In this document: one piece after another, positions 24,848 to 33,484 of the stretch
Numbering within the stretch: the first letter of the stretch is position 1
How the letters are laid out: each line of letters begins with the position of its first letter
Assembly (NCBI RefSeq): GCF_016722925.1
Contig: NZ_JAEQNC010000002.1
Span: 186,001-250,000 of the forward strand
Length of the DNA stretch: 64,000 nt
Origin: Phytoamicus setariae
GTDB taxonomy: Bacteria; Pseudomonadota; Alphaproteobacteria; Rhizobiales; Rhizobiaceae
Direction: 5' to 3'
Made by a program: the position numbers and the translations under genes
Notes under the pieces: model-generated
Databases searched by the model: none
Seen by the model: the letters and a program-made list of their open reading frames with translations, nothing else
Told to the model about the DNA's origin: nothing

Positions 24848-27800
24848 ATGTTTACCCGACAGCTGAAGGGCCGTCTTCCCTTCGTCGTTGTTTTCGCAGC
24901 AGTTTTTGCATTTGCGGGAACCACGGCGGAGGCGGCGAAGCGAGTGGCGCTTCTGATCGGTAATCAGGATTACAATTCCACGACGGCGCTGAAGAATCCG
25001 GTCAACGACGTCGAGTTGATGCGGTCTACGCTGATTGCCGCTGGATTCGACGATGTGGAGGTCGCGCTCAACCTCGATCTTGTCGCGATGCGCAAGACGC
25101 TGCGCAATTTCGAGGATAAGGCGGAAGGCTCCGAGGTCGCCGTTCTCTACTATTCCGGCCATGGCCTGGAAATGAATGGCCAGAACTATCTGATCCCGAT
25201 TGATGCGACTCTGAAGACCGACAAGGACGTCGAGGATGAGGCGCTGCCGCTCGACCGCGCCGAGCGGTCTCTAACCGGAGCTTCAAAGCTGAAGCTGGTG
25301 ATTCTCGATGCCTGCCGCAACAATCCCTTTATTGATACGATGACCCGCTCGTACGGATCGAAGGCGGTGGCCAAGGGCCTTGCCAAGGTCGAGCCGGAGG
25401 GCGCCGATACGCTTGTCGCCTATGCGTCGCGTGCTGGAACCGTAGCGCTGGACGGGCAGGGGCAGAACAGTCCCTTCGCCGAGGCGCTTGGCAAATATAT
25501 TGCTCAGCCCGGCGTGGATGTCCGTATCGCGCTCGGACAGGTCCGGGACGAGGTGGTCAAGGTCACCCAGCGCAAGCAGGAGCCCTTCGTCTATGGCTCG
25601 CTCGGGGGCGCGCAGATATTCCTTTCCATCAAGGAACTGAACGTCACCATCAACACGGAGAAAAAGGAAGAAAAGAAACAGGACGCCGCGCCGAACGGTA
25701 TCTCCGCTGCCGCCGCCGACTGGCAGAACATCAGGGACCTCGCGGACAAGGAGCTGCTCGAGGCATTCATCGCCAAGCATGGCAGCGACCCCGTCTACAA
25801 GATGCTCGCCGAAAAGAAGCTGAAGCTGCTGGCTGAAGCCGAGCAGAAGGCCGATGTTGGCGCCGACCAGATTGCCTGGGAAGCGCTCAAGGGCTCGACG
25901 GATGCGGCGGCGCTCAAGCGCTTTCTCGAGCGTTATCCGGACAGCCGTTATAAACGCGATGCCGAGCAGGCGGTTGCGGTGCTCGCACCTGTGCAGAGCC
26001 CGCTGACGACGATGCTCAAGGATACGCCGGCCTCGCGCGATTGCTATCTGTTTGCAGGCGAGCCGCAGTCGCTTGAAGGCTTTGCGGGCGTCTATCTGCC
26101 GAAGATCGATTCCAAACGCGCACTGACGGCTTGTGCCCAGGCCGTCAACGAGAACCCAAGCGACGGCATGCTGGTCAATCTGCTTGGGCGCGCGCAGGAA
26201 GCGGACCGCAACTACACCGAAGCGCGCCGGAACTATCAGAAGGCATCCGATCTCGGCAACATGTTTGCACTCACCAATCTTGGCTGGCTTTCCGTCTATG
26301 GCCTGGATGGTCCGGCCGATGTCGATGAGGGCCGCAGGGATTTCGAAAGGGCTGCTGTCGCCGGCAACCATTCGGCGCAGGCTTCCTTGGCCTTTCTTTA
26401 CCGCGATGGATATGGCGGGACCCGCCAGGACAATGTTGAAGCGATCAAGTGGTATGAGAAAGCTGCCGATCAGGGCAATGCGACCGCACTCGGCAATCTC
26501 GGTTGGTACTATCGCGAAGGCGTCGGTGTCGCCCAGGACTACGGGAAATCGATAGGTTATTATCGTCGCGGCGCCGATGCCGGTGATCTGAGCTCGATTG
26601 CGGCTATGGGCTATGCCGCCCAGAACGGTCTCGGCATCCCCCAGAACTATGATGAGGCGCGCAGTTGGTATGAAAAAGGTGCCAATGCGGGTGATGCCTA
26701 TTCCATGGCCTCGCTTGGTTTCCTCTATGATGCTGGAGCCGGCGTAAAGCAGGATTACGTGGAAGCGCGCTATTGGTATGAAAAGGCTGCCAATGCCGGT
26801 AGCGCCTATGCCATGGGCAATCTCTCGCGGCTCTATGACCAGGGGCTGGGTACGGCCGTCGATGCGCAGGAAGCCGTGCGCTGGGCGGTCGCTGCCGTCG
26901 AGCGTGGCGATCCCGGCAAGACCACCGAACTCAAGGAACAGCCGCAGAACTTCTCGCCGAAGTTCCGGCGCGAGTTTCAGGAATTGCTGCAGTCACGCGG
27001 ATATTTCAAGGGGTCGGTCGATGGCGAGTTCGGTCCTGAGACGATCTCGGCGATCGACAGCCTGGCTGCCGGTCAGGACCTCCACGCCAATCCCAATGTC
27101 CTGAGCGACGGCAGCAGTGACAACGGTACCACGATCACCACGAATAATGGTGGCACGGCAGTCATGGACAATGGCTCCACGACCACCACGGTCGGTGATG
27201 CGATCACGTTCCGTCCGAATGTGAAGAGCGTCTCTCGGGATGCGCGCGAATGCTATCGCATAGCCGGAGAGCCGGGTTCCGAACCCGGCTTGGCCGGGGT
27301 GCTTTTCGTCGATATTCCGACCCGCAAGGCTATCGACATCTGCACGAAGGCGTCCCAGCAGGACCCCGGCGACTCCATGCTTCATGACATGATCGGCCGC
27401 GCCCATGACATTGATCGCAACTACGAACAGGCCCGGAAAAACTACCAGAAGGCCGTCGATCTCGGAAACGCGCATGCCTATACCAACATGGCCTGGCTGG
27501 CGATCTACGGCAACGGCGAGCCACAGGACATGGCGCGCGGCATGCGCATGCTGGAACGGGCGGCAAACGCTGGAAATTCCTATGCGCAGGCTTCGCTCGG
27601 CTGGATCTACCGCGAAGGTTACGGTGGCATCGCACAGGACTACAAGGCCGCTTTCGACTGGTATCTCAAATCGGCGATGCAGGACTATCCCAATGGTCAG
27701 GCCTCGGTCGGCTGGCTCTATCGCGAGGGCCGTGGGGTCGAACGCGACTACGCCAAGTCCCTGGAGTTCTATCAAAAGGGTGCCGCCAATGGCGATCTGA

Positions 27801-28723
27801 ACGCCATCGGCTCGCTTGGCTTCGCCTTGCAGAATGGTCTGGGCACCAAAGTCGATTTCGCGGCTGCCCGCCAATGGTATGAAAAGGGCGTAGCCCGTAA
27901 CGATCCCTATTCGTTGTCGGCACTCGCCTGGCTCTATCGCGAGGGCAAAGGCGTCGAGCAAGACTATTCGAAGGCACTCGATCTCTACACGCGCGCTGCC
28001 AATCTCAATGATGTCACGGGCATGTCGTCGCTTGGATACATGAACCAGTACGGCCTCGGCATACCAGTCAATTACCGGGAGGCGCTGCGCTGGTATGAGA
28101 TGGCGGCAGCCAACAACGATGCCTATTCCTACGCCTCGCTGGGCTGGATGTATCGTGAGGGCGCTGGCGTCAACAAAGACTATGCCCGTTCGCTGGATTA
28201 CTATCGCAAGGGCGCGGATCTGGGCGATCTCAATGCGTTGGGCTCGATGGGCTATGCCTTGCAGAATGGCCTCGGCGTTCCCGTGAACTACGAGGAAGCG
28301 CGCACGTGGTATGAGAAGGCCGCCCAGAGCAACGACGCTTACTCGATGGCATCGCTCGCCTGGCTCTACGAGAACGGCAAGGGCGTCAAACAGGACTATT
28401 CCGAAGCCAAGTACTGGTACGAAAAGGCTGCCAGCAGCGGTAGCGCCTATGCGATGGGCAATCTTTCATTGCTGTACGACAAGGGCCTCGGCACGAGTCC
28501 CGATGCGCGCCAAGCTGCCCGGCTCGCCATCGCTTCGATGGAAGGCGGCGAAGCTCCGTTCATCACCGACATGAAGGCCGGAGCGACCAATTACTCGCCG
28601 GCGTTCCGTCGGGAAATCCAGCGGCTGCTGAAGGATCGCGGCTACTATTCCGGCCCGGTCGACGGTATTTTCGGCGTCACGACAGCCAACGCGATCGACA
28701 AGCTGACCGGTTCGCGCAGCTGA
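24848..28723 (+). CDS. Exported caspase-like / Sel1-repeat / peptidoglycan-binding protein
   Basis: The 1291-residue product is a multidomain exported protein. Residues 1-30 are a signal peptide (to AEAA). Residues about 31-260 are a caspase-like (C14) domain with the dyad His105 in LYYSGHGLE and Cys156 in LDACRNNPF. Then two copies of one module follow: about 396-747 and 798-1291, each opening with a CYxxAGEP / GRAxxxDRNYxxARxNYQKA segment, running through Sel1 repeats (about 6 and 11) and closing with a PG_binding_1 domain (about 700-739 and 1248-1287). A Thr/Asn/Gly-rich linker separates them. I chose ATG 24848 because AGGAGG lies 7 bases upstream; ATG 24842 is too close. A periplasmic, wall-bound protease is the likely role; its target is unknown. 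Confidence 0.9.
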   Translation: MFTRQLKGRLPFVVVFAAVFAFAGTTAEAAKRVALLIGNQDYNSTTALKNPVNDVELMRSTLIAAGFDDVEVALNLDLVAMRKTLRNFEDKAEGSEVAVLYYSGHGLEMNGQNYLIPIDATLKTDKDVEDEALPLDRAERSLTGASKLKLVILDACRNNPFIDTMTRSYGSKAVAKGLAKVEPEGADTLVAYASRAGTVALDGQGQNSPFAEALGKYIAQPGVDVRIALGQVRDEVVKVTQRKQEPFVYGSLGGAQIFLSIKELNVTINTEKKEEKKQDAAPNGISAAAADWQNIRDLADKELLEAFIAKHGSDPVYKMLAEKKLKLLAEAEQKADVGADQIAWEALKGSTDAAALKRFLERYPDSRYKRDAEQAVAVLAPVQSPLTTMLKDTPASRDCYLFAGEPQSLEGFAGVYLPKIDSKRALTACAQAVNENPSDGMLVNLLGRAQEADRNYTEARRNYQKASDLGNMFALTNLGWLSVYGLDGPADVDEGRRDFERAAVAGNHSAQASLAFLYRDGYGGTRQDNVEAIKWYEKAADQGNATALGNLGWYYREGVGVAQDYGKSIGYYRRGADAGDLSSIAAMGYAAQNGLGIPQNYDEARSWYEKGANAGDAYSMASLGFLYDAGAGVKQDYVEARYWYEKAANAGSAYAMGNLSRLYDQGLGTAVDAQEAVRWAVAAVERGDPGKTTELKEQPQNFSPKFRREFQELLQSRGYFKGSVDGEFGPETISAIDSLAAGQDLHANPNVLSDGSSDNGTTITTNNGGTAVMDNGSTTTTVGDAITFRPNVKSVSRDARECYRIAGEPGSEPGLAGVLFVDIPTRKAIDICTKASQQDPGDSMLHDMIGRAHDIDRNYEQARKNYQKAVDLGNAHAYTNMAWLAIYGNGEPQDMARGMRMLERAANAGNSYAQASLGWIYREGYGGIAQDYKAAFDWYLKSAMQDYPNGQASVGWLYREGRGVERDYAKSLEFYQKGAANGDLNAIGSLGFALQNGLGTKVDFAAARQWYEKGVARNDPYSLSALAWLYREGKGVEQDYSKALDLYTRAANLNDVTGMSSLGYMNQYGLGIPVNYREALRWYEMAAANNDAYSYASLGWMYREGAGVNKDYARSLDYYRKGADLGDLNALGSMGYALQNGLGVPVNYEEARTWYEKAAQSNDAYSMASLAWLYENGKGVKQDYSEAKYWYEKAASSGSAYAMGNLSLLYDKGLGTSPDARQAARLAIASMEGGEAPFITDMKAGATNYSPAFRREIQRLLKDRGYYSGPVDGIFGVTTANAIDKLTGSRS

Positions 28724-28750
28724 AACGCTTTGCGAAACCCTGAATGCAAA

Positions 28751-28780
28751 AACCCGCCGGATCCCTCCGGCGGGTTGTTT
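28751..28780 (+). terminator. Intrinsic terminator after the caspase gene
   Basis: AACCCGCCGG pairs with CCGGCGGGTT around ATCCCT (28751-28776), followed by GTTT. It lies between the converging caspase and RTX genes and could serve both. Confidence 0.7.
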
Positions 28781-28802
28781 CGTTCGGGCAGGGAACTGTG
28801 AT

Positions 28803-29804
28803 TTATAGAATGAAATCGCTATTGTGCATCGTTGAGACGCCGGCGACCTTGATCTGGAAGTCGGCTTTGCCGTCACCGTCGACATCGCCATAGATGATGT
28901 TGTTGGCGAAGCGGAGTTCAGGCTCGGTGCCAGAGAAGGCGCTGTTGCCGATGAAGGTGAAGTCGGCAATGGCGGAGACATCGACCAGGTCGCCATCCGA
29001 ACGGCTGAAATCCTTGATCACATCGCGTTGCGAACCATTCACCGAATCCTTGGCGGACTGGAAGATGAACGTATCGGCACCGCTGTCGCCCCACAGGAAG
29101 TCGCAACCCTTGCCGCCGATCAGTTTGTCGGCATTGTTGCCGCCGTGCAGATCATCCTTGCCGTTGCCGCCATAAAGCGTGTCCTTGCCGTCACGTCCCT
29201 TGAGGTAATCATTTCCATCCATGCCCCACAGCTTGTTGTTGCCGCCGTCGCCGAGAACGTCATCGGCGTAGGACGTGCCCTTGGCATGTTCGATGTTCAG
29301 CAGCACTTCCACGCGGTTCGCGCCTGTGAAGGCAGTCTCGTCATCGAGGTCGATGCTGACGCCGCGCCCGCGCAGGAATGAATCGTTGTCCTGACGCAGG
29401 TAGCTCACCGTGTCGCTGCCCTTGCCGCCATTGATGTAATTGGAATAACCGACGGAGTTGAACGTATCGTTGTCACCGTCGCCATAATATTTGCTGACGC
29501 TGGTCGAGATGTTGAACGTGTCGTTGCCTGCACCACCATAGACGCGGTCGTACCGATTGCCGTAAGTGGTAAAGCCATTGCCGGTATAGGTGTCGTCGCC
29601 GTTCTGCAAATAGATGTCGTTCTGGTATTCGATATTGCTCTTGACGACGTCGTTGCCACTTCCGGCCTCGACATAGGTCTGGTTCAGCCGGAGGGTTATC
29701 TGGTCGGCACCGCCATAGGTGTAGATGTTGAACCAGTTGTGGTTGCTATCGTTCTTCTGGTTGACGGTATCTGGTCCATTGGTGCCTTTATAGGTCTTGA
29801 CCAT
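28803..29804 (-). CDS. RTX (haemolysin-type calcium-binding) secreted protein
   Basis: The 333-residue acidic protein has repeated Gly-Asp nonapeptides: GGAGNDTFN and YYGDGDNDTF in the middle, and LYGGNGKDDLHGGNNADKLIGGKGCDFLWGDSGADTFIF at about residues 211-249. The C-terminal part (residues about 240-333, ending MHNSDFIL) resembles the serralysin C-terminal domain, which acts as a type I secretion signal. There is no N-terminal signal peptide and no catalytic zinc motif, so it is not a protease. No type I transporter genes lie nearby. It converges on the caspase-like gene. Confidence 0.87.
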   Translation of the reverse strand: MVKTYKGTNGPDTVNQKNDSNHNWFNIYTYGGADQITLRLNQTYVEAGSGNDVVKSNIEYQNDIYLQNGDDTYTGNGFTTYGNRYDRVYGGAGNDTFNISTSVSKYYGDGDNDTFNSVGYSNYINGGKGSDTVSYLRQDNDSFLRGRGVSIDLDDETAFTGANRVEVLLNIEHAKGTSYADDVLGDGGNNKLWGMDGNDYLKGRDGKDTLYGGNGKDDLHGGNNADKLIGGKGCDFLWGDSGADTFIFQSAKDSVNGSQRDVIKDFSRSDGDLVDVSAIADFTFIGNSAFSGTEPELRFANNIIYGDVDGDGKADFQIKVAGVSTMHNSDFIL

Positions 29805-30102
29805 CTGTCTGTCCTTTCCTCGTCCGTATGAAACTGCCCACGTGGCCGTGCTACCGCGTCATGGTGGTCAAATCACGGCGCTCAAAACTTGCCCATGATG
29901 CGTTCTATGAAGCGTTTGTGCTTAATGCAGGCTGAAAATGCCGTTAATCCTGCATTCATCTTCGTTCGGGGTCTGTCTTCGAACGTTGCGAGCTTCGCAT
30001 GGTTCCCTGCTGTTTTCATCTCCTGCGAAAAAGAACAGTTGGAACAGCTCCGCGACAGCTTGTAAGGACAGTTGCGAACCGGGATTTGCTGAGGAGCCTG
30101 CC

Positions 30103-30753
30103 ATGACAGAGTTGGATATCCGCCGTTCGATTATCGAGCACTGCCTGCTGATGAACAGTTCCGGCTTGAACCAGGGCAATGCCGGCAATATCAGCGTGCG
30201 CCACGGCGATACGATGCTGATCACGCCGTCTTCCATTCCCTATCAGGAAATGACGCCGGACATGATCTGCGCGATGCCGATCGACGGCGAATACGGCGCC
30301 TGGGAGGGCCCGAAGAAGCCCTCCACCGAATGGCGATTCCATCTCGACATCATGAAGGCGCGCCCCGATGTCGGTAGCGTCATTCATACGCACGCGCCAT
30401 ACTCGACCATTCTCGCCATCGCCCGCAAGCCGATCCCGGCTTGCCACTACATGATTGCCGCATTCGGCGGCGACGACATCCGTGTCGCCGATTATGCGCG
30501 TTACGGCACCAAGGCGCTTTCCGAACATGTGCTTGTGGCGCTGCAGGGGCGCAACGGCTGCCTGATGGCCAATCACGGGATGCTGGCGGTAGGCTCGACC
30601 CTCAAGAAGGCGATGTGGCGTGCCGTGGAGCTCGAAACCATCGCCAATCAATACTACCACTCGCTCCTGATTGGCGGCCCCGTTATCCTCACATCCGAAC
30701 AGATCGCCGAAACGCTCGAAAGTTTTGCGGGCTACGGCTTACAGGAAGCGTAG
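30103..30753 (+). CDS. Class II aldolase/adducin-family protein (fuculose-phosphate aldolase-like)
   Basis: The 216-residue enzyme has the zinc-dependent aldolase fold of FucA/AraD. Zinc ligands are expected in VIHTHAPYS (HxH) and later in LMANHGMLAVG, and the early NAGNISVRHGDTMLITPSSIPY binds the substrate phosphate. It probably cleaves or epimerises a sugar phosphate; the true substrate is not shown. GAGGAG stands 6 bases before the ATG. The 298-base gap upstream holds no clear gene. An MgtC-type gene follows 51 bases later. Confidence 0.9.
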   Translation: MTELDIRRSIIEHCLLMNSSGLNQGNAGNISVRHGDTMLITPSSIPYQEMTPDMICAMPIDGEYGAWEGPKKPSTEWRFHLDIMKARPDVGSVIHTHAPYSTILAIARKPIPACHYMIAAFGGDDIRVADYARYGTKALSEHVLVALQGRNGCLMANHGMLAVGSTLKKAMWRAVELETIANQYYHSLLIGGPVILTSEQIAETLESFAGYGLQEA

Positions 30754-30804
30754 GGCCTGCGGGCAGTCAGGGAACAATTGTCTGGCGATCGCGTTACGTT
30801 CGCC

Positions 30805-31320
30805 ATGCAGGAAATATATGCCGATATCTTCCCATCCAGCCAGACACCCTATCCCGTCATCGTCGCCCGCTTTATCGGCGCGATCCTGTTCGGAGCGCTG
30901 ATCGGGTTCGAGCGGGAAGCGAAAAACAGGCCCGCCGGGCTGAAGACGCATATTATGGTGACGCTGGCTGCCGCCGTTTTTGCCGTGATTTCGATCGAAA
31001 GCGTGCATCTGGCCGGGCTTTCCGACTCTCAGGTGAAAATCGATCCGCTGCGCGTGGTGGAGGCAGTCACTGCCGGAGTGGCCTTTCTCGCCGCCGGCAC
31101 GATCGTTCTCAGTCGCGGCGAGGTTCACGGGCTGACCACCGGCGCCAGCCTCTGGCTTTCCGGAGCTGTTGGGCTGGCGACCGGTTTCGGGCTGTGGCCG
31201 ATTGCGCTTTTTGCCGTCGTGGGTGGCTTTTTGGTTTTGTTGATCGTGGGTTTTCTGGGGGGCAACACAAATGGATCTCCGGTCGATTTGGACGCCGACG
31301 AGCCAGGCCCGGACAAGTGA
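30805..31320 (+). CDS. MgtC/SapB-family membrane protein
   Basis: This protein of about 171 residues has four or five membrane segments and the family signature ARFIGAILFGALIGFEREAKNRPAGLKTH near the N-terminus. MgtC proteins help bacteria under low magnesium and acid stress, and in pathogens they inhibit ATP synthase; this short form lacks the long C-terminal ACT-like domain of Salmonella MgtC. The start is uncertain: I chose ATG 30805, but TTG 30778 has a better AGGGA site. It follows the class II aldolase gene closely. Confidence 0.85.
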   Translation: MQEIYADIFPSSQTPYPVIVARFIGAILFGALIGFEREAKNRPAGLKTHIMVTLAAAVFAVISIESVHLAGLSDSQVKIDPLRVVEAVTAGVAFLAAGTIVLSRGEVHGLTTGASLWLSGAVGLATGFGLWPIALFAVVGGFLVLLIVGFLGGNTNGSPVDLDADEPGPDK

Positions 31321-31454
31321 GTTAATAGAATCTCAACATTGAATGCGTTTTTGCCTCCAAGGCGGAAGGCTTTCTGCCATCATGCGGTGGCGGATCCATA
31401 TCGATCGCTGCGGCGTATGTCTGTGGATGCAGTCCGATATTCAAGGGTTGGAAT

Positions 31455-32354
31455 ATGACAGATGAAGCGCCGACGATCGGCTGGATTGGGTTCTGCGAGA
31501 TCGGAACGTCGATTTGCAACCGGCTCAGGGCGGCTGGCTATGATGTCACGGCTCTGGTCGGGGGCGATGATGTCGCAAACGCCGGCAAGCGTGACATGAA
31601 GTCGGTTGCGACGCTCAGCGGCCTTGCGGCAGAGGCGGAAATTATCATTTCGCATGTGGGCGACGACAAGGCCCTGTTGGATATCGTCATGGGATCCGGC
31701 GGGTTGCTCGAATGCCTGCGCTACGGCCACATCTTTGTCGACACGAGCACTGTATCGCCCGAAGCTTCGGAGTTGGTGGCCGATATGCTCGCAACCCGTG
31801 GTGTGGCCTATGTCCGTGCTCCGGCCTGCGGCTCGCGCGAGCGCGCGCAAGCGGGGCAAATGACGGTCATCGTTTCCGGCGCACCACTGGATTGCGAACG
31901 GCTCCAGCCCTTGTTCGCCACCTTTGCGGCCCGTCAGCTGGTGGTCGGCAAGGAGGACGAGTCCCGCTACATGAAACTTGCGCTCAACGCGATGGAGGGG
32001 GCGATGTCGGCTGTTGTGGCCGAAGCCGTTGCCTTCTGCCGCAAGGGCGGGGTCGGGACGGAGACGATGCTGGAGGTCCTGAACGCGAGCCCGGTCGCTT
32101 CGCCGCTGCTGACGGCAAAGACGGAAACGATGGTGAATGGCGATTATTCGCCCGATGTCAAAGTCAGGCAGATGATGAAGGATCTTGATCTCCTCCTGTC
32201 GGTCGGGCGCGATGTCCATTGCCCGCTGCCGCTCGCCGCCCAGATCCGCCAGCAATATGAACTGGCCTATAATGCCGGCGAAGGCGACAGCGATTTCTTC
32301 GTTCTGACCCGGCAGGCGCTTTTGCATGCGGGTAGGCCTGCGGGCGAGGGGTAG
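31455..32354 (+). CDS. NAD(P)-dependent beta-hydroxyacid dehydrogenase-like protein
   Basis: The 299-residue protein resembles 3-hydroxyisobutyrate and 6-phosphogluconate dehydrogenases with a Rossmann N-terminal half and an all-helical second half. The nucleotide loop reads IGWIGFCEIG, in which the middle Gly of GxGxxG is Cys. The substrate-binding motif is APACGSRERAQAG and the catalytic Lys lies in RYMKLALNAM. It reduces or oxidises an unknown hydroxyacid. It stands alone upstream of the imuA operon. Confidence 0.85.
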   Translation: MTDEAPTIGWIGFCEIGTSICNRLRAAGYDVTALVGGDDVANAGKRDMKSVATLSGLAAEAEIIISHVGDDKALLDIVMGSGGLLECLRYGHIFVDTSTVSPEASELVADMLATRGVAYVRAPACGSRERAQAGQMTVIVSGAPLDCERLQPLFATFAARQLVVGKEDESRYMKLALNAMEGAMSAVVAEAVAFCRKGGVGTETMLEVLNASPVASPLLTAKTETMVNGDYSPDVKVRQMMKDLDLLLSVGRDVHCPLPLAAQIRQQYELAYNAGEGDSDFFVLTRQALLHAGRPAGEG

Positions 32355-32511
32355 GCGGAGTTCTGCCGTACGATTCTTGCCGTTTGCGGCGTGCCGTCCG
32401 GTTGGTCATCGCGCAAATTCCCTGATTTCCGATCGGTAACCATTCGCTGAAAGTGATTTCGGCAGAGCGGCAGACTCCTGTTGACTCCCACCCCACTTCG
32501 GGCGTTTAATA

Positions 32512-32526
32512 GAACATAACAAGAAC
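32512..32526 (+). promoter_or_regulatory. LexA box (GAAC-N7-GAAC) before imuA
   Basis: GAAC at 32512-32515 and 32523-32526 separated by seven bases form the direct-repeat SOS operator of alphaproteobacteria. It lies 19-33 bases upstream of imuA and should place the cassette under LexA control. Confidence 0.88.
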
Positions 32527-32545
32527 AAAATGAAGGATGAACGTC

Positions 32546-33484
32546 ATGGCACAGGCTGCTTTGGCGCACGAGGCGCTGTCTGCCCTGCGCACGGAAATCG
32601 ATCGGCTGGAGAGCGGAAATCCATCGCCGCTGGCGATCGCCGGCCGGCAGGACGGCTGGCAAAGCGCGGGTGCAAACCCCGGGGATGGTGTCATTGCCTC
32701 GGGCGCTGCCGGTTTCGATCTGGCGCTCGGTGGCGGCGTGGCGCGTGCCGCACTCAACGAGATTCGCTCGGCAGCGACCGCCGACAACGGCGCGGCGAGC
32801 GGTTTTGCCCTGGCCTTGTGCGGGCTGGCGCTCGGGCAGGTCGGTGGAGACGGATCTCAACCGCGGCTTCTCTGGATCGCCGATCCCATGGGGACGTCTG
32901 AAAGCGGGCGCCTCTACGGTCCGGGGCTGGCTCGTCATGGTGTGCCGCCATCCTCCATGCTTCATGCCCGGCCCAGGCATCTGAAGGATGCGCTGATGAT
33001 CGCCGAGGCAGCACTTGCGGTGAATTCCTTCGCGGCGGTCATTCTGGAGATCTATGGTAATCCGCCCAAATTCGGACTGACGGAAAGCCGCCGCCTCAAC
33101 CTGCGCGCCAAGGCGCATCGGCGCCCGCTGTTTCTGCTGCGCGAGCGGGGGGAGGAGGAAGCCTCCAACGCCGCGGCGCGCTTTGTCGTCGGCCCGGCGC
33201 CGGCTGCCCCTGAACGCCTGCCCGGCGGGCGGTTCTATCCCGAGGGCATGGGCAATCCTGTCTTCCACGTCACGATCGAAAAAAGCCGTAACCCGTCCCC
33301 GCCGGACTTTTACCTCGAATGGAACGCCGATGACCGCCTCTTTCACGAAATCGACCGCGACCGGATCGTTGTTCCAGCCGGCCACCACACAGAGGGTTCT
33401 GTCGCTCTACTTTCCCTTCCTCGCCACCGACCGGATCGCGCGCAAGCGCTGGGGTCAGTCCTGGCGTTCCCGCGGGCGTCCTGA
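32546..33484 (+). CDS. imuA: ImuA, RecA-like partner of the translesion mutasome
   Basis: ImuA works with ImuB and DnaE2 in damage-induced mutagenesis. The 312-residue protein has a degenerate RecA-like core (LARHGVPPSSMLHARPRHLKDALMIAEAAL, then VILEIYGNPPKFGLTESRRLNLRAKAHRRPLFLL). I chose the ATG at 32546, with AAGGA 8 bases upstream; ATG 32537 is too near that site. Its last 155 bases overlap imuB in another frame, and the C-terminal tail after about residue 260 encodes that overlap. A LexA box lies just upstream. Confidence 0.93.
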   Translation: MAQAALAHEALSALRTEIDRLESGNPSPLAIAGRQDGWQSAGANPGDGVIASGAAGFDLALGGGVARAALNEIRSAATADNGAASGFALALCGLALGQVGGDGSQPRLLWIADPMGTSESGRLYGPGLARHGVPPSSMLHARPRHLKDALMIAEAALAVNSFAAVILEIYGNPPKFGLTESRRLNLRAKAHRRPLFLLRERGEEEASNAAARFVVGPAPAAPERLPGGRFYPEGMGNPVFHVTIEKSRNPSPPDFYLEWNADDRLFHEIDRDRIVVPAGHHTEGSVALLSLPRHRPDRAQALGSVLAFPRAS

